A DNA stretch of 64,000 nt from an uncultured Verrucomicrobia subdivision 3 bacterium (GTDB taxonomy: Bacteria; Verrucomicrobiota; Verrucomicrobiia; Limisphaerales; DASXHY01): the NCBI GenBank assembly GCA_937890005.1, contig CALBZA010000073.1, positions 1 through 64,000 of the forward strand. Reading direction: 5' to 3'. The notes beneath the pieces were generated by a model. The model was not told the origin of the DNA. It made no database searches and was given only the letters and a program-made list of their open reading frames with translations. Of this stretch, positions 29,189 through 38,568 are shown in pieces; the stretch's first letter is position 1, and every line of letters begins with the position of its first letter. A program made the translations under genes and the position numbers.

Positions 29189-31041
29189 GTGTTGGCTTGT
29201 GAGGTTTCAAGACGATTCGCCGATGGCAGGTTCAACATGAAGATGCTGCCGCCGCCCTCGCGCTCATGGCAGGTGACGTCGCCGCCGTGCGCCCGTGCGA
29301 TCTGCCGGGCCAGAGTGAGGCCGAGTCCTGAACCCTGAATGCCGCTGCTGAGCGAATCGTGCGTGCGATAGAACTTCTCGAAGATGCGCTCGCGATCCCC
29401 CTTCGCCACGCCGACGCCGCGATCGGAAATGGTCAGCTGCGCTTCGTGGCGCGAGGCGTCGTGCTTGAGGTGAATCGAGATTTCCTTCCGGTCGAGCGAG
29501 TATTTTTCCGCATTCGAAAGCAGATTCAAAATCACCTGCGCGAGTGCGTCGCAGTCGCCGCGCACTGGAACGCCATTCTCTGGCAATGAGCATTCCAGAC
29601 TGAAACCGTGATTTTCCAGATGCGGACGGTAGGATTCGCAACTGGCGCGGACAATCTCCGCAAGATCGCAATCCCTGATGTTGTATTTCTTTTCGCCGCG
29701 ATCGATGCGGGAGAAGTCGAGGACGTTGTTGATCAGGCGCGTGAGTCGAGCGGTTTCAGCATTGATGATGTTCAGGTAAGATCGCTGTTTCTCGGGATTG
29801 AGAGTGCGACCATCCGAAAGAAGTTCGGAAAACATGCGAATCGATGTCAGCGGCGTTTTCAGTTCGTGAGAAACGTTGCTGACGAAGTCGGTCTTCTGTC
29901 GCGCCAGTCTCAGTTCGCGGTTCAGATCAAGCACGATCAATGCGCCGCCTGTTCCGATGGCGATCACCAGAATTGCGATCAGAAGTCCCAACGTCAGTTT
30001 CGCAGTGCGGGCTGTTTTGTTCAGGTGGTTTGGATTCAGAAGGTACGCAGCCGTTTCCCAATGCGGAAGAAACTCGCCGATTTCCGTCGCCACGAAAGGA
30101 TGCTTCCAATCGCCCTGAAAATCCGGGTGCGAGAGACTGACCGGCTTGGCGAGGTCGTCGAGCACCGCGATGCAGAGTTCGCCGCGCAGTTCGGGGTTCC
30201 ATCCGGGCAACGCGTCGCGGAGTTGATCCTGCAGTCCGTGAAGATCCAGTTGTGCTCCGAACACGACCGAATTGTCGCGCGGAGATCGATACCAGAACAG
30301 CACGTTGAGCTTGTTGTCCACGAACCGGGCGAGGTTTCCCTCCATCGCTGCGCCAATCAGTTCCTTGAATCCTGCTTCCGCGGCAACAAGTCTCGAAGGT
30401 TCGCCGACTGTTTCCGCTTCTGCCTGTTGTCGTGATTCATTCAATCTTGCTGGTTCGGATTTCTTTGGCGACAGGACGCGTTGCGACGGTGCGGTTTTTT
30501 GAGCCACGCCACGATCCTGGGAAGCCGAGTTAAACGAACTGTTGAATCGCGGCGAACTGGGGTTTGAATTCTCATTATGTTGCGCGTTCTGCACCATGAA
30601 GGCATTGCCATTGATATTTCCAAAATACACCTCGGCAATCTCGCGGCTGCCAAGGAACGCTCCATTGTCGCCCCGAAACGCACGGCTTTCCGTCCGACGG
30701 CTGTTTGGATGCGGGGAAAGAATGTCGCCACCTTCGGACACCGCAAATCCAACACGCGCCATCGGCCACCGGCTTCGAATCCGTTCGTCAAAACTTCCTG
30801 CAAGTTCAGCGGGCGATTCAGTCTTCAGCAATTCCTCCACGTGCGCGTTGAAGTCCTGACGGTGCTGTTCAACCATGGATTGAACCTGTATGGCTGCGGA
30901 GTCGGTGACGCCCTGATAAAGGAGCGCCTGCTGTCGTTCGAGAATGAGCTGTTGATGTCGGAGCGAGCGGACGGCAAGCCATGCGAGCACCATGCTGGGC
31001 AGCAACACTGCCACGATGAAAACGATGGCAACTTTTCGCAT
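29185..31041 (-). CDS. Sensor histidine kinase
   Basis: 618 residues: membrane helix 1 (about 4-22), a large periplasmic sensor region (about 23-350) with a Ser/Asn/Gln-rich low-complexity part near residues 155-210, membrane helix 2 (LTLGLLIAILVIAIGTGGALIV), HisKA box FVSNVSHELKTPLTSIRMF with His about 392, and a HATPase domain with N-box NLLSNAEKYS, G1 DRGVGV and G2 GSGLGLTLARQIARAHGG. Pairs with the response regulator (4-nt overlap) and follows the SIMPL protein gene by 47 nt, so the vWA and SIMPL proteins may feed its periplasmic sensor. Confidence 0.95.
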   Translation of the reverse strand: MRKVAIVFIVAVLLPSMVLAWLAVRSLRHQQLILERQQALLYQGVTDSAAIQVQSMVEQHRQDFNAHVEELLKTESPAELAGSFDERIRSRWPMARVGFAVSEGGDILSPHPNSRRTESRAFRGDNGAFLGSREIAEVYFGNINGNAFMVQNAQHNENSNPSSPRFNSSFNSASQDRGVAQKTAPSQRVLSPKKSEPARLNESRQQAEAETVGEPSRLVAAEAGFKELIGAAMEGNLARFVDNKLNVLFWYRSPRDNSVVFGAQLDLHGLQDQLRDALPGWNPELRGELCIAVLDDLAKPVSLSHPDFQGDWKHPFVATEIGEFLPHWETAAYLLNPNHLNKTARTAKLTLGLLIAILVIAIGTGGALIVLDLNRELRLARQKTDFVSNVSHELKTPLTSIRMFSELLSDGRTLNPEKQRSYLNIINAETARLTRLINNVLDFSRIDRGEKKYNIRDCDLAEIVRASCESYRPHLENHGFSLECSLPENGVPVRGDCDALAQVILNLLSNAEKYSLDRKEISIHLKHDASRHEAQLTISDRGVGVAKGDRERIFEKFYRTHDSLSSGIQGSGLGLTLARQIARAHGGDVTCHEREGGGSIFMLNLPSANRLETSQANT

Positions 31042-31088
31042 GACGAATTGTTAACGAACTCATGACCGGTTGCACAGCCGGGAGTCAA

Positions 31089-31829
31089 TCATTCGAGCAG
31101 AAACGAGACATTTACCGTGGCCGAAACGCTGATCTGTCCGAGCGACAAGGACGATCCGTTGTCAGCCGGATTGCCCGTGGTTGGAACGGAGCCATTGAAC
31201 GATGTGTTTTGATAAGCATAGTGTCCGGAACCTCCCCAGTACCTGCCGGAATTCCACCAACCGCCCCATTCATTTGCATTGATGTTGTACGGCTTTCCGC
31301 ATTTGACGCCGAGTTCTGATGCAAGCGCGTCCGCTTTCTCGCGCGCGGCTCGAATCGCCATGGCGCGGGCCTGGTCGCGATACTTGCGCAACTCTGTTGT
31401 GCGAAGAGTGATTCCATGGACGTTGTTGACGCCATTTTCGAGCAGGCCGCTGATGAGAGATTCCAGCTTCTTCACGTCGGCGAGTCGAATCTCGATCGAC
31501 TTGCGCACGATGTAGGCTATGGGCTTGGAGTTTGAATCCCTTTCGTACGTCGGTTGGATGTTGATGTAGTCGGTTTGAATATCCTTCGCGTCAATCTTCT
31601 CCGCCTTCAGGTAAGCGAGTGCTCGTTCCATCAGGAGATCGTGTTCCCGCTTTGCCTTCGCGAGGTCGGCATCTCGGATTTCGATTCCGACATTCACGAA
31701 GACTTCGTCCGGAATCACCTTCACCTCCGCGGAGCCGCTGACAGAGATTTGCGGTGGCGGCACTCCAACCTGGGCGAGGCTGGTGGAAGCAGTCAAGAAG
31801 AGCAGGGCGATTGCGTGAAGGGTTTTCAT
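31089..31829 (-). CDS. SIMPL-domain (DUF541) periplasmic protein
   Basis: 246 residues with a Sec signal (cleavage near AQV, residue 20). The SIMPL/DUF541 core is clear: ISVSGSAEVKVIPDEVFVNVGIEIRDADLAKAK at the start, IDAKDIQTDYINIQPTYE in the middle, ARAMAIRAAREKADALASELGVKCGKP and a final ISVSATVNVSFLLE strand. A Gly/Trp/Tyr-rich loop (WGGWWNSGRYWGGSGHYAY) lies before the end. Such proteins form oligomeric rings in the periplasm or outer membrane. It is 2 nt downstream of the vWA gene, in the same operon as the kinase and regulator. Confidence 0.93.
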   Translation of the reverse strand: MKTLHAIALLFLTASTSLAQVGVPPPQISVSGSAEVKVIPDEVFVNVGIEIRDADLAKAKREHDLLMERALAYLKAEKIDAKDIQTDYINIQPTYERDSNSKPIAYIVRKSIEIRLADVKKLESLISGLLENGVNNVHGITLRTTELRKYRDQARAMAIRAAREKADALASELGVKCGKPYNINANEWGGWWNSGRYWGGSGHYAYQNTSFNGSVPTTGNPADNGSSLSLGQISVSATVNVSFLLE

Positions 31830-31831
31830 GG

Positions 31832-33139
31832 TTACTTGGAGTTGCGGATCGAGAAGGACTCGGCCTGCATCGTTTTGCGGAAGCCGCTGTCGTAGTTTCC
31901 ACGTTCGAGCGTTTCACTGCGGCGACGCAGCGTTTCCGCTTCATTCTTGATCTGCTCTTGAAGCCGGGCGGGCGCGTACTGGCGGTTGCTTTCCAGAACA
32001 GATGCCTGGCGGCGGAGCTTGTCCGCAGCCTCTTTAAGATTTCCTGAATCCGCTGCGAGAAGGGCTTCGTCCTTTCGAACGGCATTCCCAATAAATTCCG
32101 CTTCTGCGATGACAGCCCGGTTCAGCGAACGTTCCGCCAGCCCTGAATCGGTGGTGAATCGAACGCGGGCAACGCTGCTGGTCGATTGTTGTCCGCCTTC
32201 AATTTCATCGGAGTATTTGACACGCACCGTGGCGAGTTCCGGTGTCGCGTCATCGTCCACGCGGCAGCGCAAAAAAAGATTCCGGTTCTGACCGGTGGTC
32301 AAGTGACTGAGCTTCACTGTCGCACGCTGGTTCTCGAACTTTTCGCTGCGGCCGATGAATCCGATCGGACGAACACCGCGCGGGCAGATCACCTCGATCT
32401 GCACATCGCGCGCGGCAATCGTCAGGAGTTCCCCGAGTTCCTTGGCAAAAATTTGAGGCAGTTTCTCAGTGTCGCGAACGTAGTAATAGTTGGCGTCGCT
32501 GGCCTCGGCGAGTCCGGCCATCAGATCCTCATTGTAATCGTCACCCACGCCGATCGTCGTGACAGCAATTCCATCCGCGGCGAGTTCATGTCCAAGGCGG
32601 CGAAGGTCGCTGGTGGAACTTGGACCTACATTCGCGAGTCCGTCGGAAAGAAGAATCACGCGATTGATGCGGCGATCTGAAAGGTATTCGCGCAACTGGG
32701 CCGCGCCGGATTTCACACCGGCGTGAAGCGCGGTCATGCCGGAGGCTTCAATTTGCGAAATCTTTCTGCGAAGCCGCTCCTTGTCCTCGACGCGTTGTGC
32801 GGAGACGAGCACCTGGGAGCTGTCGCTGTAGGTCACGAGGGAGAAGATGTCGTCCTGCGCCATTCGATCGACGACCAGTGCCGCCGCCTGCTTTGCTTTT
32901 TCGAGTTTCGCGCCGGTCATTGAACCGGAGCGATCCAGCACCACCGCGATGTTCAAAGGCGTTCGTCTCGTTTTCTTCATTTTTGAAGCGGCTTCGAGGT
33001 CGATCTTGATCACGACTTCCTGTGCGGAACCTTTCAGGACCATGTCACGGTCCGGTTCCAGTTTGAGCCGCAAGGTGTCGGCGGCGAACGTTCCATGGGC
33101 GAGCGCCGTTGCGAGAAGCAAAGCCAGTTTCGTTTTCAT
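31832..33139 (-). CDS. Exported von Willebrand factor A domain protein
   Basis: 435 residues from the ATG whose codon ends at 33139, with a signal peptide (LALLLATALAHGTFAA). A vWA domain spans about residues 60-230: metal site VVLDRSGSMTGAKLEK, then a Thr in VTYSDSS and an Asp in ILLSDGLANVG, so MIDAS is intact. A beta-rich region and a long helical C-terminus (EAADKLRRQASVLESNRQYAPARLQEQIKNEAETLRRR) follow, as in inter-alpha-trypsin-like or Ca-activated chloride-channel-like bacterial proteins. It heads the four-gene operon with SIMPL, kinase and regulator. Confidence 0.93.
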   Translation of the reverse strand: MKTKLALLLATALAHGTFAADTLRLKLEPDRDMVLKGSAQEVVIKIDLEAASKMKKTRRTPLNIAVVLDRSGSMTGAKLEKAKQAAALVVDRMAQDDIFSLVTYSDSSQVLVSAQRVEDKERLRRKISQIEASGMTALHAGVKSGAAQLREYLSDRRINRVILLSDGLANVGPSSTSDLRRLGHELAADGIAVTTIGVGDDYNEDLMAGLAEASDANYYYVRDTEKLPQIFAKELGELLTIAARDVQIEVICPRGVRPIGFIGRSEKFENQRATVKLSHLTTGQNRNLFLRCRVDDDATPELATVRVKYSDEIEGGQQSTSSVARVRFTTDSGLAERSLNRAVIAEAEFIGNAVRKDEALLAADSGNLKEAADKLRRQASVLESNRQYAPARLQEQIKNEAETLRRRSETLERGNYDSGFRKTMQAESFSIRNSK

Positions 33140-33381
33140 GGCAGAAGGATAGTTTTTTCGCGCTGACGCTGTGTCATGGCGGAGCAAAAGGAATGTAAAT
33201 GAATTGTAAAAAGGGTCCGCCAGCAGGACTCGCAGGCCTAACGCGAGGTAGGTGAGAATCTGATCGAACTGGGTTTATCTGCCCGTTCACGAATTCATCT
33301 GTTGCCCTAATCTCATCGGCGTTGGACGCAAAACGATCCCGTTCAGCGTTGCCACCGACGACTCAAAACGAAAGAAATGAT

Positions 33382-34011
33382 ATGGAAGGGACCATTCCTC
33401 AGAAGATCAGCCGCCTGGTAACCAATCTGGCGCTGCACCCCAGCTACATTCCGCGCTACGTGAAACACAACGTGGTCAGCCGCCGAACGCCACTGGATCA
33501 CCGCGTGCCATGGCTGTCCTATGGCGTGATCGATTTTTTGGAGAACTATCTTCGAAAGGACATGGAGGTCTTCGAATGGGGTTCGGGCGGTTCAACGCTG
33601 TTCATCGCGTCTCGCGTGAAAAGCGTGGTGGCGATCGAAAACGATCCGTCCTGGGTGAAGCTCGTCGATTCGCGGCTTGAGAGCGAAGGTGTTCGCAACG
33701 TTCAGGTGGAACTGCATGCATTCGATTTCTGGAAGGACACCAACTTCGAACAATCGAGTTATCTTTGCGCGGTGGATCGCGGCAGATTCGATGTCATTCT
33801 CGTGGACGGAATGGAAGGCGCGGATGTGGTTCGCCCGATGTGCTTCGAGCGCGCCGAAAATCAGATCAAGCCGGGCGGGATCATCGTGATCGATGACTCG
33901 TGGCGTTATCCCGGTCTGCGAAAGAAGAATCGTGCAAAGGAATTCCGCGAGTTCCGAAGCGTCGGTCCCTGCCGCCCCGGCGTGACCAGCACGGATGTTT
34001 ATTTCTATTGA
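33382..34011 (+). CDS. SAM-dependent methyltransferase-like protein
   Basis: 209 residues from the ATG at 33382 (an upstream in-frame start at 33322 would add 20). The SAM site reads EVFEWGSGGSTLFIASRVKSVVAIENDPSW, with FDVILVDGMEGADVV as the following strand and GGIIVIDDSWRY near the end. The WGSGGSTL form of motif I is seen in methyltransferases next to glycan and polysaccharide genes. No signal peptide. It is followed by a strong bidirectional hairpin. Substrate unknown. Confidence 0.82.
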   Translation: MEGTIPQKISRLVTNLALHPSYIPRYVKHNVVSRRTPLDHRVPWLSYGVIDFLENYLRKDMEVFEWGSGGSTLFIASRVKSVVAIENDPSWVKLVDSRLESEGVRNVQVELHAFDFWKDTNFEQSSYLCAVDRGRFDVILVDGMEGADVVRPMCFERAENQIKPGGIIVIDDSWRYPGLRKKNRAKEFREFRSVGPCRPGVTSTDVYFY

Positions 34012-34072
34012 ATCGGAGTGAGGTTCCGAATTGAGCGGTTGCTGAGTGGTTATCTGGATGGTGGTTCAAAGA

Positions 34073-34107
34073 AAATGGCGGCACAGTGAAACACTGTGCC
34101 GCCATTT
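34073..34107. terminator. Bidirectional terminator hairpin
   Basis: A perfect 16-bp stem (AAATGGCGGCACAGTG and its complement) around an AAA loop, with A-rich and T-rich flanks on either side. It separates the convergent methyltransferase and GH9 genes. Confidence 0.85.
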
Positions 34108-34126
34108 CTGTTCGTCCGGGTAATTG

Positions 34127-37100
34127 TTATTGAACGCGAATGATCATGTAGAACCGCTGCGATTTCTTTGCGGTATCGGTCCACGATGTCGTCGTTCCTG
34201 CTGAAGTCACTGTTCCCGGCAGATACGTCCACTCAGGATCGTCGAGCCTGTCCTTGTAAGCGATGCGATAGGCTGCGCCATTGTCGCTGGCCCAGGACAA
34301 CGTCGGGCCGGATGCGCTCATCTTCAGCGCCGGTTTGTTCACGGCGTTGCCGGCGATCACGACGGTGGCGGTTCCGGGTGCGGTCACTTCGTAATTCGCA
34401 CTCGGAGCCACGGTGGCGACCACGGTTCGTGGTTCGGTCAAGTCGTTTGAAAGCAGCGGCGAGATGGAAAGATTTGCGCTGCTGGCGCCTGCCGGAATGG
34501 TCACGGTCGAAACATTGATCACTTCGCCGATCGCCGGAGCGGCGGACGCGACGGTGTAATCAGTACCGCGAGCCGCGGTCCCTGCGAGTGAGTACGCAAC
34601 GCTCAGCGCGCCTGTGGTGTTTCCAGTTCGTGTGAAGGTGAAAACGCCCGGTTTGTTTCCGGCTGCCGAACCATCCACGGCAGTGATGCTGACGGTCGGC
34701 AGACCGGAATTGGTCGATCCGGAACCGTTGCTCGGATTCGAATTGGTGACAGACGGATTCAACAAGCCGGCGGCATCCCAAATGGAACGTCCGTCGTAGG
34801 TGGAGAATGCCATTCCTTTCACCACGGAACCTTCCAGTCCCACTTGCGCTGCCGGTACCTTGAGCTGAACCCACTGTCCCGTCGGCGGCAGATCACCCAT
34901 CGCGCGGCGGCCGGTTGTTCCGGGTGTGCCCCACGGAATCACGTCCGCTCCCCAAAAGGCGCGATGATCCCATGTGCCGTCATTCCATTGAAGCATGATG
35001 GCTGTCGGGGGATTGGCGGGGTCGAGATAGACATAAGCATAAAGTATTGTGCCTGTGCCTACTGTGAGCGTGCTGCCAGCCCAATCGAAATGATGTTGAT
35101 GAAGGCCTGCGACGGCGGCGCTCTGATGCGCTTTTGTTCCCGATTTGACCGGCGTTGAAATCCAGTCCCAGGAATCGCCATTCACGCCGCCCGAGACGGC
35201 GCCTTCGGGCAGGTCGTCGTCGAACCAGACAATGTCCGGTGAATCCGCCTTGAACTCCGCCGTCGCAAACATGCGGCGTCCATCCGGCAGCAAGGCTTCC
35301 GCTTCCACCCACTGAACACCGTTGTTCTTTGGAGTGAACGTGTAGGTCGCGCCCATGGCAGGTTCCTGATCGCGCGCTTCCCACGTGATTCGAGCGTTCG
35401 AGAGGTCGATTCCCGACGCCTGGAGAGAAACCGTCACCGGGCTTCCGACAATGGCAATGCTGGTGGGAACGCTGATGGTTCCGGTTGCAGATTTCCACGC
35501 CTGGTTCTTGAGACCGGACTGAGCGGCCATGAACGCGAGGCTGCCAAGGCTGCGGGCCGAGTTGAGAATCACGAATTCGTTTTCCACGTTCCAGCTGTCG
35601 CCCCAACGATCGTAGTAAGGATAGCCAGCCTTCTTGTCCTCGGGATAACAGAGCGCGCGGAGCGCTCCCTGATACGAACCGAGATACTGGAAACCGCTTT
35701 GAATGTTGCCGATCGGGATTCCGGATGGTGGCATCACGCGGCGGTCGTTGCATGCGTACTGATGCACGATGTCGCGATGCTGCTTCCAGCCAATGCCGGA
35801 GATGTAGGAGACATTCACCGGATTGCAGCCGCCTTCGTAGTTCATGTTCGCAAGAATCGCGGTGAGATATTCGGGCTTCGGCGAGAGCTGATACGCCGTG
35901 GTGATGTCGTAGGCCTGGTCACTGGAGAAATACCAGCCTGCGCCCTGAACGTGTTTCGTCGCTTCCGGGAAGCTTGAACCATAAGCGCCCTGATTGGACC
36001 AGCGCGTGGCATCATCGCCCGCGGCGACAATCACCTGCTGGCACTTGGCGAGGTAGCTGGCGTTCACCTGATGCGCCTGGAGACGTCCGCTTTTCACAGC
36101 GAAACCGTAGCTGCGAACCGCGTTTCCGTAGCAGCCGTAAAGGCGCCACCAGCCCCAGCGGAATGTGGCGGGATTGGCGGGATCCGGGAACCACGACATC
36201 AACGTTTGATGAATGGCGGGATCGCCAGTCGCCACGAACATTTCGGCTGCGGCCCAGGCCAGCTCATCCTGATCGGCGAAGTCGTCGCCGTAATGGGTGA
36301 TCTTCTGATACGCGCCGGTTTTGCCATAACGTCCGACCGCGTTGGTAAGAAATTGCCATCCGAGTTTTGCCTTCTCCAGGTAAAGCGCGGCGGCTTGCGG
36401 ATAGGCGCGTTTCATTTCGGGCGATGACGCGCATTGCGCCAGCGCAGCCACAGCAGCAGCGGTTGAAGAAGTTGTCTTTGGATAAACGATCTGAGGATCA
36501 CCGCGATCGGGTGTGACGTCGCCTTCGTATTCGCGGTTCTTCGGATAAACGAGGAAGTAAAAACCACCGTCGGCATCCTGAATCTTCGCCAGAAAATCCG
36601 CTTCCCACTTGGCTTCCTGAAGCACATCGCTGATGCCATCGCCGCTTTCCGGCAGGCCGAGATTGTCCAGTGCAGCCACGCCCGCCATGGAATCCACGGC
36701 AAACATGAGATAGTGCACGAAGCTCGCGCTGTTGATGGTGTATTTGCTGTAGTCGCCGGCATCGTGATGCCCACCCGCAGCGTTGAAGCTCGACTTGTTC
36801 ACGAATGGAAACAACTGAGCCGACGGACTGGTGAGCAGGGGGGCGGTTTGAACGGGATTGTCCGGATTGGTTTGCACCGCGTAACCCGCGATCGTGTTCC
36901 AGACAAACGGATGCTCGGATGCGGAAAATGGCACTTCAACCGGTGCAACATGACACGCGTCGTGCGTGTGCCGGGTGTGCGGCATGGAATTGTCCGTGCC
37001 GCAGCGTTGATGATACAAGCCAAGCGCGTAAGCCCGCGCAAAGTTCATTGCAATGCCTTCATTGATGTTGAACGGCGTGGAGCTTCCCATGCCCGGAACG

Positions 37101-38452
37101 ACGAGCCGATAACGTCCCGGCGTCGTGAACGAGGTGAAGTCGGCTTCGTAAACTTTTTGATAAGGCGTCGGTGTGTAGATGAAGCCGGAGTCGGCGCGTT
37201 GAACGAGGTTTCCGGAAAAGACCGTGATGCCGGAAGCGTCATCGACCAGTTTGAAACCGGCGGTGGGAACGACATTCAATTCGCCAAGGCTTCCGAGGTA
37301 GTAGCCGACCATCGCCTTCTTCGCGAGGTTCGGCATGTAACCTTCCTGGTTCACGTGAATCGCCGGGTTGTAACGCAGCGGATCCATCGTGGCGCTGAAC
37401 TGAAGGTTCGTGCCCCAGAGCGATTTCGAGGGATTCGTGACTTCGACTTTCTGATTGTCCGAAAGCGGCGTGGCGAGCTGAAGATAAATGGAATTCTCGA
37501 CGCGGAGGTCATATCCAACGAGTGGCGCGTAGAGCGGACGGCGTTTGAAACCGACCGCGCTCACGGCAACATTCTGCCCGTTCGCTGTCACGACGAACGA
37601 ACTCGCCGAAGGAATGTTTGCCTGGAAATTGTTGACCCAGTTCCAGTCCGTCACAGTGGCGGCTGCGAGAGGTTTTGTGTTGATGTATTTCAGCTCGACC
37701 AGTGTCGGCGAAATGATCTTCAGATCGTGATCGCCGACTTTCGGCATCTGGAGCGCGAGGTTGTCCACGATGCTGCTGCCTGGGAGCAGTGCGTTTGTTG
37801 TGGCGGACTTGCCGGGGTTGGTGCCGTGAACGGGTGGGGTGTTGGAAGATCCATTGCCGGGATTATTGGTTGGAGGCGTAGAAAGGCTGCCACTGGCTTT
37901 GCCGGCCTTGTCCCAGATTGCGCGTCCGTCGAACAACGTGAAAGACATCGCCCGGACATTGCTGCCTTCAAGATCCACCTGGCTTGCCGGAACTTCGAGA
38001 CGAACCCATTGCCCTGCGGGCGGAAGTGGTCCGACGTAACGATAGCCTGGAGTTCCGTTTGCGCCTTTGCGGGCCTTGTCGGCTCCCCAGTAAGCGCGAT
38101 GTTCCCAGGTGCCATTGTTCCACTCCAGCATGACCTGCGAGGGAGGATTTGCCGGATCGAGATAAATGTAGGCAAACATGACGTCGCCCGAATTGATCGC
38201 GAGCGTCTGATGCGCCCAGTCGAAGTAGTGTTGATGAAGTCCGGATGCGAGAGCCGAGGCGTGCGCGAGAGAACCGGAGAACGGAGTTGGATTGCTGGAA
38301 ACCCAGTTCCAGCTGTCTCCGCCATCCGCGCCGGGACTGGCTCCTTCCGGGATGGAATCATCCACCCACACCGTTTCGGTCACTTGAGCCTGGCTGCTGA
38401 AGCACGCCAGAGTCAGTGCGACAACGAGAAAAATAAATGCTTTGTTCCGCAT
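34127..38452 (-). CDS. Large secreted GH9-family glycoside hydrolase with duplicated accessory domain and Calx-beta
   Basis: 1441 residues with a signal peptide. Order: accessory domain A (about 25-185, with GLHQHYFDWA and WNNGTWEHRAYWGAD); an N-terminal Ig-like domain (VELKYINTKPL to MDPLRYNPAIHVNQEGYMP); the GH9 catalytic barrel from about 460 with the acidic motif AGGHHDAGDYSKY (about 560-575) and the general-acid Glu region ENEFVILNSARS (about 955); a PKD/Ig-like stretch; accessory domain A again (about 1085-1230, GLHQHHFDWA, WNDGTWDHRAFWGAD); a Calx-beta domain; and a short C-terminal module. GH9 enzymes cleave beta-1,4-glucans. The repeated domain looks like a carbohydrate-binding module; that is inference. 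Confidence 0.92.
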   Translation of the reverse strand: MRNKAFIFLVVALTLACFSSQAQVTETVWVDDSIPEGASPGADGGDSWNWVSSNPTPFSGSLAHASALASGLHQHYFDWAHQTLAINSGDVMFAYIYLDPANPPSQVMLEWNNGTWEHRAYWGADKARKGANGTPGYRYVGPLPPAGQWVRLEVPASQVDLEGSNVRAMSFTLFDGRAIWDKAGKASGSLSTPPTNNPGNGSSNTPPVHGTNPGKSATTNALLPGSSIVDNLALQMPKVGDHDLKIISPTLVELKYINTKPLAAATVTDWNWVNNFQANIPSASSFVVTANGQNVAVSAVGFKRRPLYAPLVGYDLRVENSIYLQLATPLSDNQKVEVTNPSKSLWGTNLQFSATMDPLRYNPAIHVNQEGYMPNLAKKAMVGYYLGSLGELNVVPTAGFKLVDDASGITVFSGNLVQRADSGFIYTPTPYQKVYEADFTSFTTPGRYRLVVPGMGSSTPFNINEGIAMNFARAYALGLYHQRCGTDNSMPHTRHTHDACHVAPVEVPFSASEHPFVWNTIAGYAVQTNPDNPVQTAPLLTSPSAQLFPFVNKSSFNAAGGHHDAGDYSKYTINSASFVHYLMFAVDSMAGVAALDNLGLPESGDGISDVLQEAKWEADFLAKIQDADGGFYFLVYPKNREYEGDVTPDRGDPQIVYPKTTSSTAAAVAALAQCASSPEMKRAYPQAAALYLEKAKLGWQFLTNAVGRYGKTGAYQKITHYGDDFADQDELAWAAAEMFVATGDPAIHQTLMSWFPDPANPATFRWGWWRLYGCYGNAVRSYGFAVKSGRLQAHQVNASYLAKCQQVIVAAGDDATRWSNQGAYGSSFPEATKHVQGAGWYFSSDQAYDITTAYQLSPKPEYLTAILANMNYEGGCNPVNVSYISGIGWKQHRDIVHQYACNDRRVMPPSGIPIGNIQSGFQYLGSYQGALRALCYPEDKKAGYPYYDRWGDSWNVENEFVILNSARSLGSLAFMAAQSGLKNQAWKSATGTISVPTSIAIVGSPVTVSLQASGIDLSNARITWEARDQEPAMGATYTFTPKNNGVQWVEAEALLPDGRRMFATAEFKADSPDIVWFDDDLPEGAVSGGVNGDSWDWISTPVKSGTKAHQSAAVAGLHQHHFDWAGSTLTVGTGTILYAYVYLDPANPPTAIMLQWNDGTWDHRAFWGADVIPWGTPGTTGRRAMGDLPPTGQWVQLKVPAAQVGLEGSVVKGMAFSTYDGRSIWDAAGLLNPSVTNSNPSNGSGSTNSGLPTVSITAVDGSAAGNKPGVFTFTRTGNTTGALSVAYSLAGTAARGTDYTVASAAPAIGEVINVSTVTIPAGASSANLSISPLLSNDLTEPRTVVATVAPSANYEVTAPGTATVVIAGNAVNKPALKMSASGPTLSWASDNGAAYRIAYKDRLDDPEWTYLPGTVTSAGTTTSWTDTAKKSQRFYMIIRVQ

Positions 38453-38568
38453 ATCGCCGACACAGTGTCTGGAACAAAGGCCTGGGAGAATCGGAACGGC
38501 TCTCGGAATCGTGTCAGACTTCGGCTGACAAAATTCTGCAGTGAAAAGAGCTGCCCGGCGGAGCGCAG

